64,000 nt of DNA, taken from NCBI GenBank assembly GCA_029204045.2, contig JAQNDB010000207.1:1-64000 (forward strand), written 5' to 3'. Position numbers and translations under genes: made by a program. Below the pieces are notes generated by a model that ran no database searches, had not been told where the DNA came from, and saw only the letters and a list, made by a program, of their open reading frames with translations. The DNA comes from Tillandsia leiboldiana. Its lineage: Eukaryota; Streptophyta; Magnoliopsida; Poales; Bromeliaceae. This document shows, piece after piece, positions 24,807-34,242 of the stretch (its first letter is position 1; each line of letters opens with the position of its first letter).

Positions 24807-25380
24807 TGTGACACCCCGGAATTTGGATTAGTCCTATATATAAATGATATAATAGGACTAAATCTCTTAACCCGGCTATAGCATTTTGGATGGTAGCAAG
24901 ATCCAAGAGGTTGTGAGAGTTAAGCGTGCTAGAGCTAGAGTAGTTCTAGGATGGGTGACCCCCTGGGAAGTGGGGCGTCACAGTTGGTATCAGAGCCATT
25001 CACCAGCCGGAAATGTGAGATGAGTCTCGGCTGAGCCAGGGTTATATAGCGGGTAGAGCGAGGCTCCCCGGCTAATGACCGTTGTGAGTGGAGTGCAGCT
25101 CCTCACAAGGTCGGCTAAGGCTAGCGAGACGAGTCTCACATCGCCTGGTGCTTGTGAGTGTGCTTGAGCCTGACGTGGACGTCAGGGCTAAAAGGGGGGA
25201 AGAATGTGACACCCCGGAATTTGGATTAGTCCTATATATAAATGATATAATAGGACTAAATCTCTTAACCCGGCTATAGCATTTTGGATGGTAGCAAGAT
25301 CCAAGAGGTTGTGAGAGTTAAGCGTGCTAGAGCTAGAGTAGTTCTAGGATGGGTGACCCCCTGGGAAGTGGGGCGTCACA
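24807..25380 (+). mobile_element. Cassandra-type TRIM 1 (574 bp)
   Basis: Two 176 bp terminal repeats (24807-24982 and 25205-25380) with TGTGACACC...GCGTCACA ends enclose 222 bp. The internal part starts with primer site TGGTATCAGAGCC (24985-24997) and ends with a purine tract AAAGGGGGGAAGAA. No ORF of its own. Each LTR carries about 52 bp matching the 3' half of plant 5S rRNA, the hallmark of Cassandra. Flanking 5 bp are GATGT and GGTGT, an imperfect target duplication. It would need another element's proteins to move. Confidence 0.88.
24919..24970 (+). other. 5S rRNA-like segment in TRIM 1 left LTR
   Basis: The segment shows the pol III internal control elements in order: box A-like GTTAAGCGTGCT, an intermediate element around AGAGTAGTTCT, box C-like AGGATGGGTGACC, then CTGGGAAG. 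The 5' half of a 5S gene is absent, so it is not a 5S gene. Second copy at 25317-25368. Confidence 0.85.
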
Positions 25381-26082
25381 GGTGTCCACTCGACACCTTG
25401 TTATTTTTGTTTTCAAGCGAGTTATTAAAGCGGCATCAACGTTTAGAAAGGATAAAACCAGCGGTTGCAAAACCCGTGCCCACACGGCACTTCGTTTTGA
25501 GAAAACATTTTCGAAATCATTTGGTTTATCATGAAAACGTGCCGCGTATGAAAACATCACTAAAAGTATCAAAGTATAAAAGTACACCTCATCCACAGCG
25601 CTAACTAATACATGTCCACGACTAATATGATCCACAAGCAAATTAACTATTTAAGGTATAAGGAAAACGAGATAAAAACCAAGTATCCTGACTACGGTCC
25701 TCGCGACGCTGTCTCACCGCCATCCCGGCTAACGCACCTAGTAATACCTGTCACAGAGTTGGTAAAGTCAGTGACAAACAAAGTAGATGTCTAAATATCA
25801 ATAAGGAATAAGGAGCAAACCGATTACACCGGAACCTTTCGCTAAAACCCTGTACATAATTAAACTGGGCACCAACCCCAGATTTATCAATTAAGTTGGG
25901 CACCAACCCCAGAGTACCTGTCGGAGAGACTAAAGTCTCCCCTCGTGCGCAAACACCTTTTTGATGCTTTTAACCTCTTCACGGTGCTGGTGTGCTATTT
26001 TCAGCAGGCGCGAAGAGGTCCTCACGGCTCCCACCCCTTTGTGAGGTACACGGGTCAAAAAGACCACTTCTCCGGAAAAGTA
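25381..26082 (-). repeat. Gypsy element G, LTR segment 2
   Basis: Collinear with the F LTR: degenerate GCGGCAC/TTTTGAAA repeats (25400-25550), the CCTGTCACAGAGT-GTCAGTGAC motif (25748-25774), a direct repeat of GGGCACCAACCCCAG (25866-25912), and the ACGGGTCAA...CCGGAAAA motif at the C insertion site (26050-26080). No coding sequence. Confidence 0.8.
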
Positions 26083-26310
26083 TGTTACGGAATTTGAGTT
26101 GGCGTAGTTTCGTGAAAGTTTCAAGTCCTGAAGATTGAAGGTGAAGAAAGTTGGATCATTTAACTCAATCTCAAGAAAGAAGAATTCAAAAGGATCAGGT
26201 ATGTTTAACTAAAGAATTTGTGTGATCCGAATACTTCTTGTAGTGTAGAAACACTTGGAAGAATCTTTCATTGCATAAAAATCAAAAACTGGACTTGGGA
26301 CATGTTCAGG

Positions 26311-26664
26311 ATCCGGATCAGGCTGTTCGATCCGGATCCCGAAGGTGGTTCGTTCATACATCGTCGCAATCCGGATCGTAGTCTCTTGATCCGGATCCCG
26401 AACGTTGAGTTTACCATCTACCTTGAACGATCCGGATCTTGCTTCGCAATCCGGATCCCGAACGTTGATGTTTGGTGAACTGTATGAACGATCCGGATCG
26501 TAGTTACATGATCCGGATCCCGAACCTTCGTTTTTCTGGAATTGGCTGTTTCGTTATGACGATCCGGATCTCAGTTATCACGATCCGGATCGCCGTCCGT
26601 AAAATTCCAGAAATGGCAGGTTTTTGATTCTTATCTCCTTCCTAGGGTTTCTAACCTATAAATA
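26311..26664 (+). promoter_or_regulatory. U3 promoter of element C: palindrome array and TATA box
   Basis: Exact ATCCGGAT sites start at 26311, 26330, 26369, 26389, 26430, 26449, 26491, 26511, 26562 and 26583, forming five pairs about 20 bp apart on a roughly 60 bp period, often followed by CCCGAACGTTGA. TATAAATA lies at 26657-26664, which would put transcription start near 26690 (inferred). The copy in the 3' LTR is 9571 bp downstream. Confidence 0.75.
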
Positions 26665-26798
26665 GACCCTATGTCTTTCTTTCTAGGGAAAATCCACATA
26701 GCCGTCATTTTCATATATCATCTTATACGGCTATAGATCCACATATAGAGAAGAAAGGAAATCATTAGAGAATACTCTATGTTTCTTCATCTATATTG

Positions 26799-26896
26799 AT
26801 TAGTTTGATTCTAGGTTTTCATACTCACATCTTGAGTTGAATCAAACTAATGAATACTTAGATGGTATTTCCGATCTATCTTTGATCTAAGTATTC
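26799..26896 (+). other. Two long leader hairpins of element C
   Basis: Hairpin I: a 13 bp perfect stem, ATTAGTTTGATTC (26799-26811) with GAATCAAACTAAT (26839-26851). Hairpin II starts on the next base: a 12 bp perfect stem, GAATACTTAGAT (26852-26863) with ATCTAAGTATTC (26885-26896). Both occur in the LTRs of A and B. Confidence 0.75.
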
Positions 26897-26940
26897 GGCG
26901 GATCATCACCACCCAAAAAACAACGATTACCCCAAAATCG

Positions 26941-27124
26941 GCGCGTGGATTCGCGTGTCCTTGTGGATTCAAGGTTCATTCGCTCTCGTGGATTCGGAGC
27001 GAGGCACGTTCGTGGATTCGAAGGGTGCTATTGGGTGAAGACCGTGGATTCGGTCGGACGTCGTGGATTCGACGTTGGACGCCGTGGATTCGGCGTTGGG
27101 CGCAGATCGTGGATTCGAGAAGCG
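26941..27124 (+). other. Array of eight TGGATT-loop hairpins in the leader of element C
   Basis: Loops TGGATT start at 26946, 26964, 26989, 27013, 27045, 27064, 27085 and 27110. Stems in order: GCGCG/CGCGT, CCTTG/CAAGG, CGCTC(T)CG/CGGAGCG with one bulged base, TTCG/CGAA, GACCG/CGGTC, ACGTCG/CGACGT, ACGCCG/CGGCGT, TCG/CGA. The array lies downstream of the TATA box and upstream of the primer site, so it should be in genomic RNA. An identical copy is in the 3' LTR at 36512-36695. Confidence 0.85.
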
Positions 27125-27421
27125 TCTGGAGCGAGCGGAGAAGATCCTCTAGGAGCGTATGGAAAAGGTTGAGTCGTAAGTGTGTACGGTAAATCACCTT
27201 GTACGTGTTTTAATTCTAGTGGATTTCTGCCGTGTTATCGGTCCCGTGGTTTTTTACTCCGGTGATGGAGTTTTCCACGTAAAAATCTTGCGAGTTATTT
27301 TCATTTCCGCATTGGGTTTTTTATCGCAACGATTTTTGAGTGTTTATACGTTTACACCTATTCACCCCCCTCTAGGTGTTTCTTCCCCTATTTAGATCCG
27401 TATTATATACGACCCAACAAG

Positions 27422-27434
27422 TGGTATCAGAGAG
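27422..27434 (+). other. Primer-binding site of element C
   Basis: TGGTATCAGAGAG, two bases after the 5' LTR end; complementary to the 3' end of initiator tRNA-Met as in most plant copia elements. Confidence 0.9.
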
Positions 27435-27452
27435 GGAATAGGGTTGTGAACA

Positions 27453-30400
27453 ATGGTTGAAGGTGGAAACATCAATCGACCCCCTTTCTTTGATGGAACA
27501 AATTATGCGTACTGGAAAGTACGGATGAAAGCCTTTTTATCTTCCATCGACGAAAGGGTGTGGCATTCAATTGAATCAGGATGGACTAATCCAACTGACC
27601 TTATCTCTGATGTTCACACCTTAAAACCTAGGTCGAAATGGACCAAGGAAGAGTTTGAGTTATCTTCTTACAATGGCAAGGGAATTAATACTATTTTTAA
27701 TGCCTTATCTCAAACTGAATTCTCTCGCGTCTCGGCATGTGAGACTGCGAAAGAAATCTGGGATGTTCTCCAGGTTACACATGAGGGAACTAACCTCGTG
27801 AAGATTCAGAAACTGCAGATGCTTACGAGCAAGTTTGACTCTATTTTGATGGCAGAAAATGAATCTTTCACGGACTACTATACACGATTGCAAGACATCG
27901 TAAACTCATGTGCTAATCTGGGAGAGAAGATTCCAGAATTTAAGATTGTAAGAAAAATCTTAAGAACTCTTCCTGAACGATTTCGCCCAAAGGTTACTGC
28001 CATTGAAACTATTAAACACCCGGACGAAATACGTGTAGAAGAATTAGTTGGTTCATTACAAACTTATGAAATGACTTTTAATACTAACAATTCTTCTGGA
28101 AAAGCATCCACTTCTAAGTCTTCAGGTTATGCGTTGAAAACAACTAAGGAAGAAGACGCGGATACATCCTCCTCGGACGATGACGAGAACCTTTCTATGG
28201 AGGAATTTGAGAAGCAGCTCGCTCTCTTGACAAGGAATTTTCGCCGCAACTTTCGAAGGGGTAATTCAAGCAAATCTCCATCCTTCAGAAAGTGGAACAA
28301 AGGCAAGGGTACTCCAAGTCACAAGTCAAGAAAGCAGGAGAACTTCTCAAAGGATAAGAAAAGTTCAGAAGGACAACTGCAATGCTTCAAATGTCGAGGC
28401 TACGGCCACATTGCAACGGAGTGTCCTAACAAGTATCCGGCAAAGAAGAAGGCGATGCAAGTCGTCACTTGGGATGACAACTCAACGTCAAATGAGTCGT
28501 CTTCAAGTGATGAAGAAAAGAGCTCCACGGCATTCCACGCGTCCACATCTTCACCATTCATGTGCTTTATGGCAAGTACGTCTGAATCATTGTCCAACTC
28601 CACTGTTGAAAAGAATGCAATGGACAATGAATCGGATGATTCGGAAGGTGAAGATTTTGCTCTAGCCTACCACAGACTTTTGAGGGACTCAAAGAAAGTG
28701 GCTAAGCAAAACAAGAGTTTGAGAGGGAGATTGCATGATCTCGAAGAAGAAGCAAAAAGAGCGACTTCTCTCTCAAACGCTCTTGAAGTGGAAAGGGAAA
28801 ACCTGATAAAAGAAAATGCTTCCCTTCAAGAGTCCAATGAGCAACTTGAAAAGGAACATACAAATCTGGTGGATAACGCGAATCACTTTTCAAAGCTCTA
28901 CAACGAGGCTCGACAGGATAACCTGGAAATGACAAAGACCATTTTCCAACTCAAGAATGACTTACAGCGATTCTCTTCAGGAAGGAGTAAGTTGGATAGA
29001 CTTCTTGGTCTTGGTCAATCAAATAGGTTCGGCCTCGGATACACTCAAACTGGAAACAGTCCAAGTTCGAGTGAGACAGTTTTTGTGCCTCAGTCGGTAT
29101 CTCCTCCTCCGACACCGGAATTCAAGACAAACAACGACAACAAACCTACTTCATCCTCTTTGGGATCGTCAAGATCTAAGGTATGTTTTCGTTGTGGTGT
29201 TTCAGGGCACATAAGAAGATATTGCAAGACGGGAGTCGAACGCTCATCTCAAGCACCTCTTGCATCAACTACCAAAAAGGCTCCTTTCCGAAAATCAAAG
29301 CAAAACTTTTCAAATGAAAAGAGACTTGGTAGTTCACCGCGCAAGACGACTTCATCAAGGAGCAACAATCGTTTTAACAAGACGCTTTCACCTAGGCACA
29401 AAACTTCACGACCATTACAGACGCATTCCAAAAAGGTTTGGGTGCGCAAAGGTGAAATTTTCCCTTGTCTTGTTTCCAATATTTCCTTGCATGCATATGA
29501 TAGCTCGTCTTGGTATCTGGATAGCGGGTGTTCCCGTCACATGACCGGTGACAAAAATAGTTTTCAAAATCTTGAGAAAATCTCCGGAGGACACGTTGTT
29601 TTCGGAGACGGTCGATCTTCCAAAATTGTTGGAAAAGGGACGGTAGCTATTCCAGATGGCCCGATTTTGAAATACGTCTTATTTGTTGATGGCCTTAAGA
29701 CTAACCTCATAAGCATAAGTCAACTTTGCGACAATGGTTTTTCAGTTAACTTTTCATCGGTTGAATGCGTTGTAACTGATAAGGACCATGCTTTCTTTCT
29801 AAAAGGGGTTAGATCTGAAAACAATTGTTATGTTGTTCCTAATAAATTTTCTGAAAATTGTAACTTAGCCGCTTTGAATAATGAAACTCTTTGGCATGAA
29901 AGGCTAGGTCACTTAAATTTTAAGGAACTTACTAGAATTTCAAACAAGGACGTGGTCAAGGGGATTCCAAAGCTTTTATTTAAACAAAACGTTGTGTGTG
30001 GTGGTTGCCAAAAGGGAAAACAGTCTAGGACTGCACACAAGAACTTGAACCACGTTGGTACAAAACGGCCCTTGGAACTTTTGCACATGGACTTAATGGG
30101 GCCGACCCGTCAACCATCTTTGGGAGGTAAATGGTACATCTTTTTATTGGTTGATGATTTCTCTCGGTTTTCTTGGGTAGCATTTTTGAGAGAGAAAGCT
30201 GATACGTTTGACTCTTTTCATGAGATTTGCCATCGTATTATGATTGAAAAGAATGAAAAGATCATTCGTGTTAGAAGTGATAGGGGTGGAGAATTCATAA
30301 ATTTAAAATTCATTGACTTTTGTACTTCAAATGGCATTAAACATGAATTCTCGGCACCCTATACACCTCAGCAGAATGGTGTTGTTGAGCGCAAAAACAG

Positions 30401-32570
30401 GGTTGTTCAAGAGATGGCGCGTGTGATGCTTCATAGCCGGAAATTACCGCTACATTTTTGGGCTGAAGCTGTGAACACCGCTGTCTATGTCATTAACAGA
30501 GTGTATTTGCGCCCAGGAACCTTGAATACACCATATGAGCTGTGGTTTAGTAGAAAACCGGATATCAAGTACTTTCGTATCTTCGGGAGTCGATGTTACA
30601 TCTTACGTGACCGTGAAAATCTTGGAAAGTTCGACTCTCGAAGTGAAGAAGGGATCTTTTTGGGTTATTCTACGAATAGCAGAGCATATCGAGTATTTAA
30701 CATTGAATCTAAGACGATCGTAGAATCTATAAATGTTAAAGTAGATGAAGCTTCTCATTTTGAATCTGAAAAATCTACCCTCGATATCTCTCTAGATGAT
30801 GATTCTCCTGCTAGTGCATCTTCTCATAATAATACTTCCAATATTAATGATGCATCTAATGGTTCTTCTAGTTTATCTGATGTGCAGGAGTCATCTCGTG
30901 TACCTCCGAGTACTCCGTTTCAACAAACGCTACGAATCTCCAAGGATCATCCGGAATCGAACATCATTGGAGATCCACAAGAAGGAGTTAGAACTCGAAG
31001 GCAGTTGGTTTGCGGATTTGCTTGCTACGTATCTTTAATCGAACCAAAGACAATAGATGAAGCTCTTCAGGATGACTACTGGATTAAAGCAATGCAGGAA
31101 GAGCTCCATCAATTTGAGCGAAACAAAGTCTGGGAATTAACGAAGCCTCCAAAGCAACATAATGTGATAGGTACCAAATGGATCTTCAAGAACAAGAAAG
31201 ATGAAGATGGTACTATCATCAGGAACAAGGCACGACTAGTTGCTCAAGGCTACTCTCAAGTAGAAGGTATAGACTTTGACGAAACTTTCGCCCCTGTAGC
31301 TAGACTCGAGTCCATTCGTATATTGTTTGCTATTGCTTGTCATTTTAAAATCAAATTATTTCAAATGGACGTCAAGAGCGCATTTCTAAATGGGTTTTTA
31401 AATGAGGAAGTTTATGTAGCTCAACCGAAAGGTTTTGTAGATCATAAACAACCTAACCATGTTTTTCGTTTGAAAAAGGCTCTTTACGGTCTGAAACAAG
31501 CACCGCGAGCATGGTACGAAAGGTTAACAAAGCACCTTTTGGAGAAGGGCTATACTCGAGGGGGAGCTGACAGGACTCTCTTTGTGAAGCATTATCAAAA
31601 TAATTTCATTGTAGCACAAATCTATGTCGATGACATTGTATTTGGTGCAACAAAAGATAATGATGCTTCTAAATTCGCGGAGACCATGGAAAGCGAATTT
31701 GAGATGTCCATGATGGGCGAACTGTCTTATTTTCTTGGATTGCAAATTAAACAAAATGATGAAGGTATTCACTTGAGTCAATCCAAGTATGCACTGGAGT
31801 TGGTCAAAAAGTTTGATCTAGAAAATTGTAAAGATTTTCCAACTCCAATGGGAACTAGCCACAAGGGACTTGGAAGTGAATCACATAGTGAGAATGTAGA
31901 CGAGAAACTGTATAGAAGTATGATTGGAAGTCTACTTTACCTCACGGCTAGTCGCCCGGATATATCCTTTAGTGTTGGGATTTGCGCGAGATATCAATCA
32001 GCACCAAAGGAGGTTCACCTGAAAGCGGTGAAACGGATCATCCGGTACATCAAAGGATCAATTAATTTCGGAATTTGGTATCCTATGGGAACAAGTCTGG
32101 ACATTGTTGGATACTCAGATGCCGATTGGGCAGGATCAGTGGATGATCGGAAAAGCACGAGTGGTGCATGCTTCTATCTTGGCCATTGCCTTGTTGCATG
32201 GCACAGTAAAAAGCAGAATTGCATAGCACTCTCGACTGCCGAAGCGGAATACATTTCAGCTGGAAGTTGCTCAACTCAACTCATTTGGATGAAAAGCGTA
32301 TTGAGTGACTTCCGCATTTCAGCATCTTCGGTAACAATTCTTTGTGACAACACAAGTGCAATTAACATTTCTAAAAACCCTGTGTTGCACTCTAGAACAA
32401 AACATATTGAACTTAGATATCATTTTCTTAGAGAGCTAGTTGAATCAAATACTCTTCAACTTTCATATATTTCAACTGAAGATCAATTAGCTGACTTTTT
32501 AACAAAACCTTTGGATCAAAAACGTTTTATTCATTTGCGAAAAGCAATTGGTATGCTTTCTTTGAAATAA
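27453..32570 (+). CDS. Gag-Pol polyprotein of Sirevirus element C, intact
   Basis: One uninterrupted ORF of 1705 codons from the ATG 18 bp after the primer site. Domains with approximate residues: copia gag N-terminal domain (1-240, PFFDGTNYAYWKVRM); zinc knuckle CFKCRGYGHIATEC (311-324); acidic Ser-rich and coiled-coil region (340-530); second knuckle CFRCGVSGHIRRYC (578-591); aspartic protease with LDSG (Asp690); integrase HHCC finger (about 812-860); integrase core with Asp880, Asp943, Glu979 (35 residues between the last two); Pro/Ser linker; reverse transcriptase with YVDD (1391-1394); RNase H (SDADWAGS, Asp1556) to the C-terminus. Gag packages the RNA, protease matures the polyprotein, RT/RNase H makes cDNA and integrase inserts it. 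All visible catalytic residues are present. Confidence 0.97.
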   Translation: MVEGGNINRPPFFDGTNYAYWKVRMKAFLSSIDERVWHSIESGWTNPTDLISDVHTLKPRSKWTKEEFELSSYNGKGINTIFNALSQTEFSRVSACETAKEIWDVLQVTHEGTNLVKIQKLQMLTSKFDSILMAENESFTDYYTRLQDIVNSCANLGEKIPEFKIVRKILRTLPERFRPKVTAIETIKHPDEIRVEELVGSLQTYEMTFNTNNSSGKASTSKSSGYALKTTKEEDADTSSSDDDENLSMEEFEKQLALLTRNFRRNFRRGNSSKSPSFRKWNKGKGTPSHKSRKQENFSKDKKSSEGQLQCFKCRGYGHIATECPNKYPAKKKAMQVVTWDDNSTSNESSSSDEEKSSTAFHASTSSPFMCFMASTSESLSNSTVEKNAMDNESDDSEGEDFALAYHRLLRDSKKVAKQNKSLRGRLHDLEEEAKRATSLSNALEVERENLIKENASLQESNEQLEKEHTNLVDNANHFSKLYNEARQDNLEMTKTIFQLKNDLQRFSSGRSKLDRLLGLGQSNRFGLGYTQTGNSPSSSETVFVPQSVSPPPTPEFKTNNDNKPTSSSLGSSRSKVCFRCGVSGHIRRYCKTGVERSSQAPLASTTKKAPFRKSKQNFSNEKRLGSSPRKTTSSRSNNRFNKTLSPRHKTSRPLQTHSKKVWVRKGEIFPCLVSNISLHAYDSSSWYLDSGCSRHMTGDKNSFQNLEKISGGHVVFGDGRSSKIVGKGTVAIPDGPILKYVLFVDGLKTNLISISQLCDNGFSVNFSSVECVVTDKDHAFFLKGVRSENNCYVVPNKFSENCNLAALNNETLWHERLGHLNFKELTRISNKDVVKGIPKLLFKQNVVCGGCQKGKQSRTAHKNLNHVGTKRPLELLHMDLMGPTRQPSLGGKWYIFLLVDDFSRFSWVAFLREKADTFDSFHEICHRIMIEKNEKIIRVRSDRGGEFINLKFIDFCTSNGIKHEFSAPYTPQQNGVVERKNRVVQEMARVMLHSRKLPLHFWAEAVNTAVYVINRVYLRPGTLNTPYELWFSRKPDIKYFRIFGSRCYILRDRENLGKFDSRSEEGIFLGYSTNSRAYRVFNIESKTIVESINVKVDEASHFESEKSTLDISLDDDSPASASSHNNTSNINDASNGSSSLSDVQESSRVPPSTPFQQTLRISKDHPESNIIGDPQEGVRTRRQLVCGFACYVSLIEPKTIDEALQDDYWIKAMQEELHQFERNKVWELTKPPKQHNVIGTKWIFKNKKDEDGTIIRNKARLVAQGYSQVEGIDFDETFAPVARLESIRILFAIACHFKIKLFQMDVKSAFLNGFLNEEVYVAQPKGFVDHKQPNHVFRLKKALYGLKQAPRAWYERLTKHLLEKGYTRGGADRTLFVKHYQNNFIVAQIYVDDIVFGATKDNDASKFAETMESEFEMSMMGELSYFLGLQIKQNDEGIHLSQSKYALELVKKFDLENCKDFPTPMGTSHKGLGSESHSENVDEKLYRSMIGSLLYLTASRPDISFSVGICARYQSAPKEVHLKAVKRIIRYIKGSINFGIWYPMGTSLDIVGYSDADWAGSVDDRKSTSGACFYLGHCLVAWHSKKQNCIALSTAEAEYISAGSCSTQLIWMKSVLSDFRISASSVTILCDNTSAINISKNPVLHSRTKHIELRYHFLRELVESNTLQLSYISTEDQLADFLTKPLDQKRFIHLRKAIGMLSLK

Positions 32571-33796
32571 ACTTCTTTTTGAAACCTTTGCTTAAAATAG
32601 ATTTTGTATTTGTTTTGTTCTATTCAATATCTATGTTTATACATAGGATAGTAATTGAGCATAGATCTTAATTGACTTTAATTGCATCTGTTCACACATT
32701 TAGAAATTTATTATGCTTTTGCCATCATAATATTTCATTGTTGCAATGATCGTTTATGTTAATTAAATCATCTTCTAAAGTGATCAAAGTCAATTTCTCT
32801 CTCAATGATCTCTTGGTATAGTCATTATCTTATTTGACTGTTTAGTCGAGTATGAAATCGAGATCAATTTTTGGTTGAATACTTTATATCTTAAATAATT
32901 GATAGCCAATTGAGGGGGAGTCAAAGATAATGTAAAATGCTCAAAAGATGTGGAAAGAGTTACATCCCAATGAGGAGTGTGAAAACTACCACCACATGGA
33001 GGAAAGAGCTACCACCTCGGTCGTCCGAGTATTGTGTGCAGCTACCACATGTATACCAAGCATGGTTGTTCAAATTTTTGATTAAGTAAAATGCATGTTG
33101 AAATACTTGACTCTGTCAAATTTCAAGGTTGGTATAAGGTGGGATTTTAAAGAAAGATGCTCAAAGAGCCACTCTCTTCAACAGATTGTCTAGAAATATT
33201 ATCTACCATATTTGGGATTTCAAACATCTATTGATCTTTGTATTTCATTTTCTTTACCGAATTGATTATTTGATAAAGGCATTACTCATAAGATCAAGTT
33301 AGATGTAATTGAAGGTGTTCAACTTTAAGGGATTTAATTCTTGTAAATTTTCGTTTCATTTTTGGATATTACTGATAGATTTGGCATAATCTAATTCTTG
33401 TTGTGTGAAACGATGCTTTTTGTTTAAAGTTGATACACCTTTGTGCTTACAATCTTTTTCTGGTTTTTCTTGAATTTCTCTGAAATTTTTCTAAAGAAAA
33501 AGTTGGGGCCGATCCGGATCGGGCAAGGTGATCCGAATCCCGAACGCAGGTTTTCTCCTGCGGGCTGACGATCCGGATTGGACCTGCCGATCCGGATCCC
33601 GAACGCAGTTTTTTCACTGCGGGTAGCCGATCCGGATCGCAAGCTCGGGAGGATCCGGATCGCGGCTAGGTTTTTATAAAGAACAAAAGGGTTTTGATTT
33701 CTTTTACTCCAATCTTTTGTTCAAAAGTTTCCAGAGCGCTTCTCTCTAGATTTCATCCTCCTTGGAAGCTTTCTAACTCAAGTTCTTCAGTTCTAA
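32571..33796 (+). other. Pol-ORF3 intergenic region of element C
   Basis: Noncoding. It contains purine tract AGGGGGAG (32913-32920), the near-invariant block (32939-33062) with a CTCGG-TCGT-CCGAG hairpin, a GCTCAAAGAGC hairpin (33159-33169), the palindrome cluster and TATA box described separately, and the untranslated exon up to the splice donor. Confidence 0.75.
33512..33680 (+). promoter_or_regulatory. Internal promoter-like module upstream of ORF3 in element C
   Basis: Exact ATCCGGAT sites at 33512, 33571, 33590, 33630 and 33653 plus a one-base variant at 33531, followed by TATAAA at 33675-33680. This copies the arrangement of the LTR U3. Two GCAG-stem hairpins lie between the sites (near 33545 and 33605). 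Copies A and B have the same module. Confidence 0.55.
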
Positions 33797-34176
33797 GTAA
33801 GTTTTATTGATCAAAATCTCGGTTTTTCACCGTTTTTCTCTTTTCCTCCTCAAACGTACGAAATTCTTGGATCGATTTTGTTTGTGGATGGTTTTTGATC
33901 AAATTTCTTTTGAAATAAGAACTCTGGGTTGTTTAGTTTTGATTATATGCTAGGTTTTCTCCTGATTAACGGATTTTTAGGCTTCGATTTCTAAAATTTC
34001 GGTTTTAGGGCATATAATAAGGATTTTCGAAATTCATGCAATTGATCTATTTTTAAAAGTCCTTTTGCAAAACTAATTTGATTCTTAGTCTCTCTACATG
34101 ATTATGATTGTTTGGGTACAATTTTTTCAATTTTTGAAAACTAAGAATTTTTGTGTTCTTGAGTTGGTTTTCACAG
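33797..34176 (+). other. Predicted 5'-UTR intron of ORF3, element C
   Basis: Donor GTAAGT at 33797-33802 and acceptor TTTTCACAG ending at 34176, 380 bp. The donor and the intron length are conserved in copy B (381 bp). Confidence 0.55.
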
Positions 34177-34242
34177 GACACCTTCTTAACTCAAGCACTT
34201 TGATCATTGTCACTCTCTTGGTTAATCCTGTTACTAGTCACA

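Larger units (their letters stand above)
26083..27419 (+). repeat. 5' LTR of element C
   Basis: TGTTACGG...CCCAACA, 1337 bp. U3 carries ten ATCCGGAT palindromes and a TATA box; the transcribed part carries two long hairpins and an array of eight TGGATT-loop hairpins. Small ORFs inside (86, 75 and 71 codons) occur identically in both LTRs and look incidental. Confidence 0.97.

Noticed and set aside
24919..24970. Functional 5S rRNA gene
   Set aside because: Only the 3' half-like segment is present and it sits inside TRIM LTRs, so it is annotated as a Cassandra feature.
26218..27395. Short ORFs repeated identically at 26218-27395 and 35789-36966
   Set aside because: Their identity is explained by LTR identity. 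They run through palindrome and hairpin arrays and are not kept as ORFs in the A/B LTRs.
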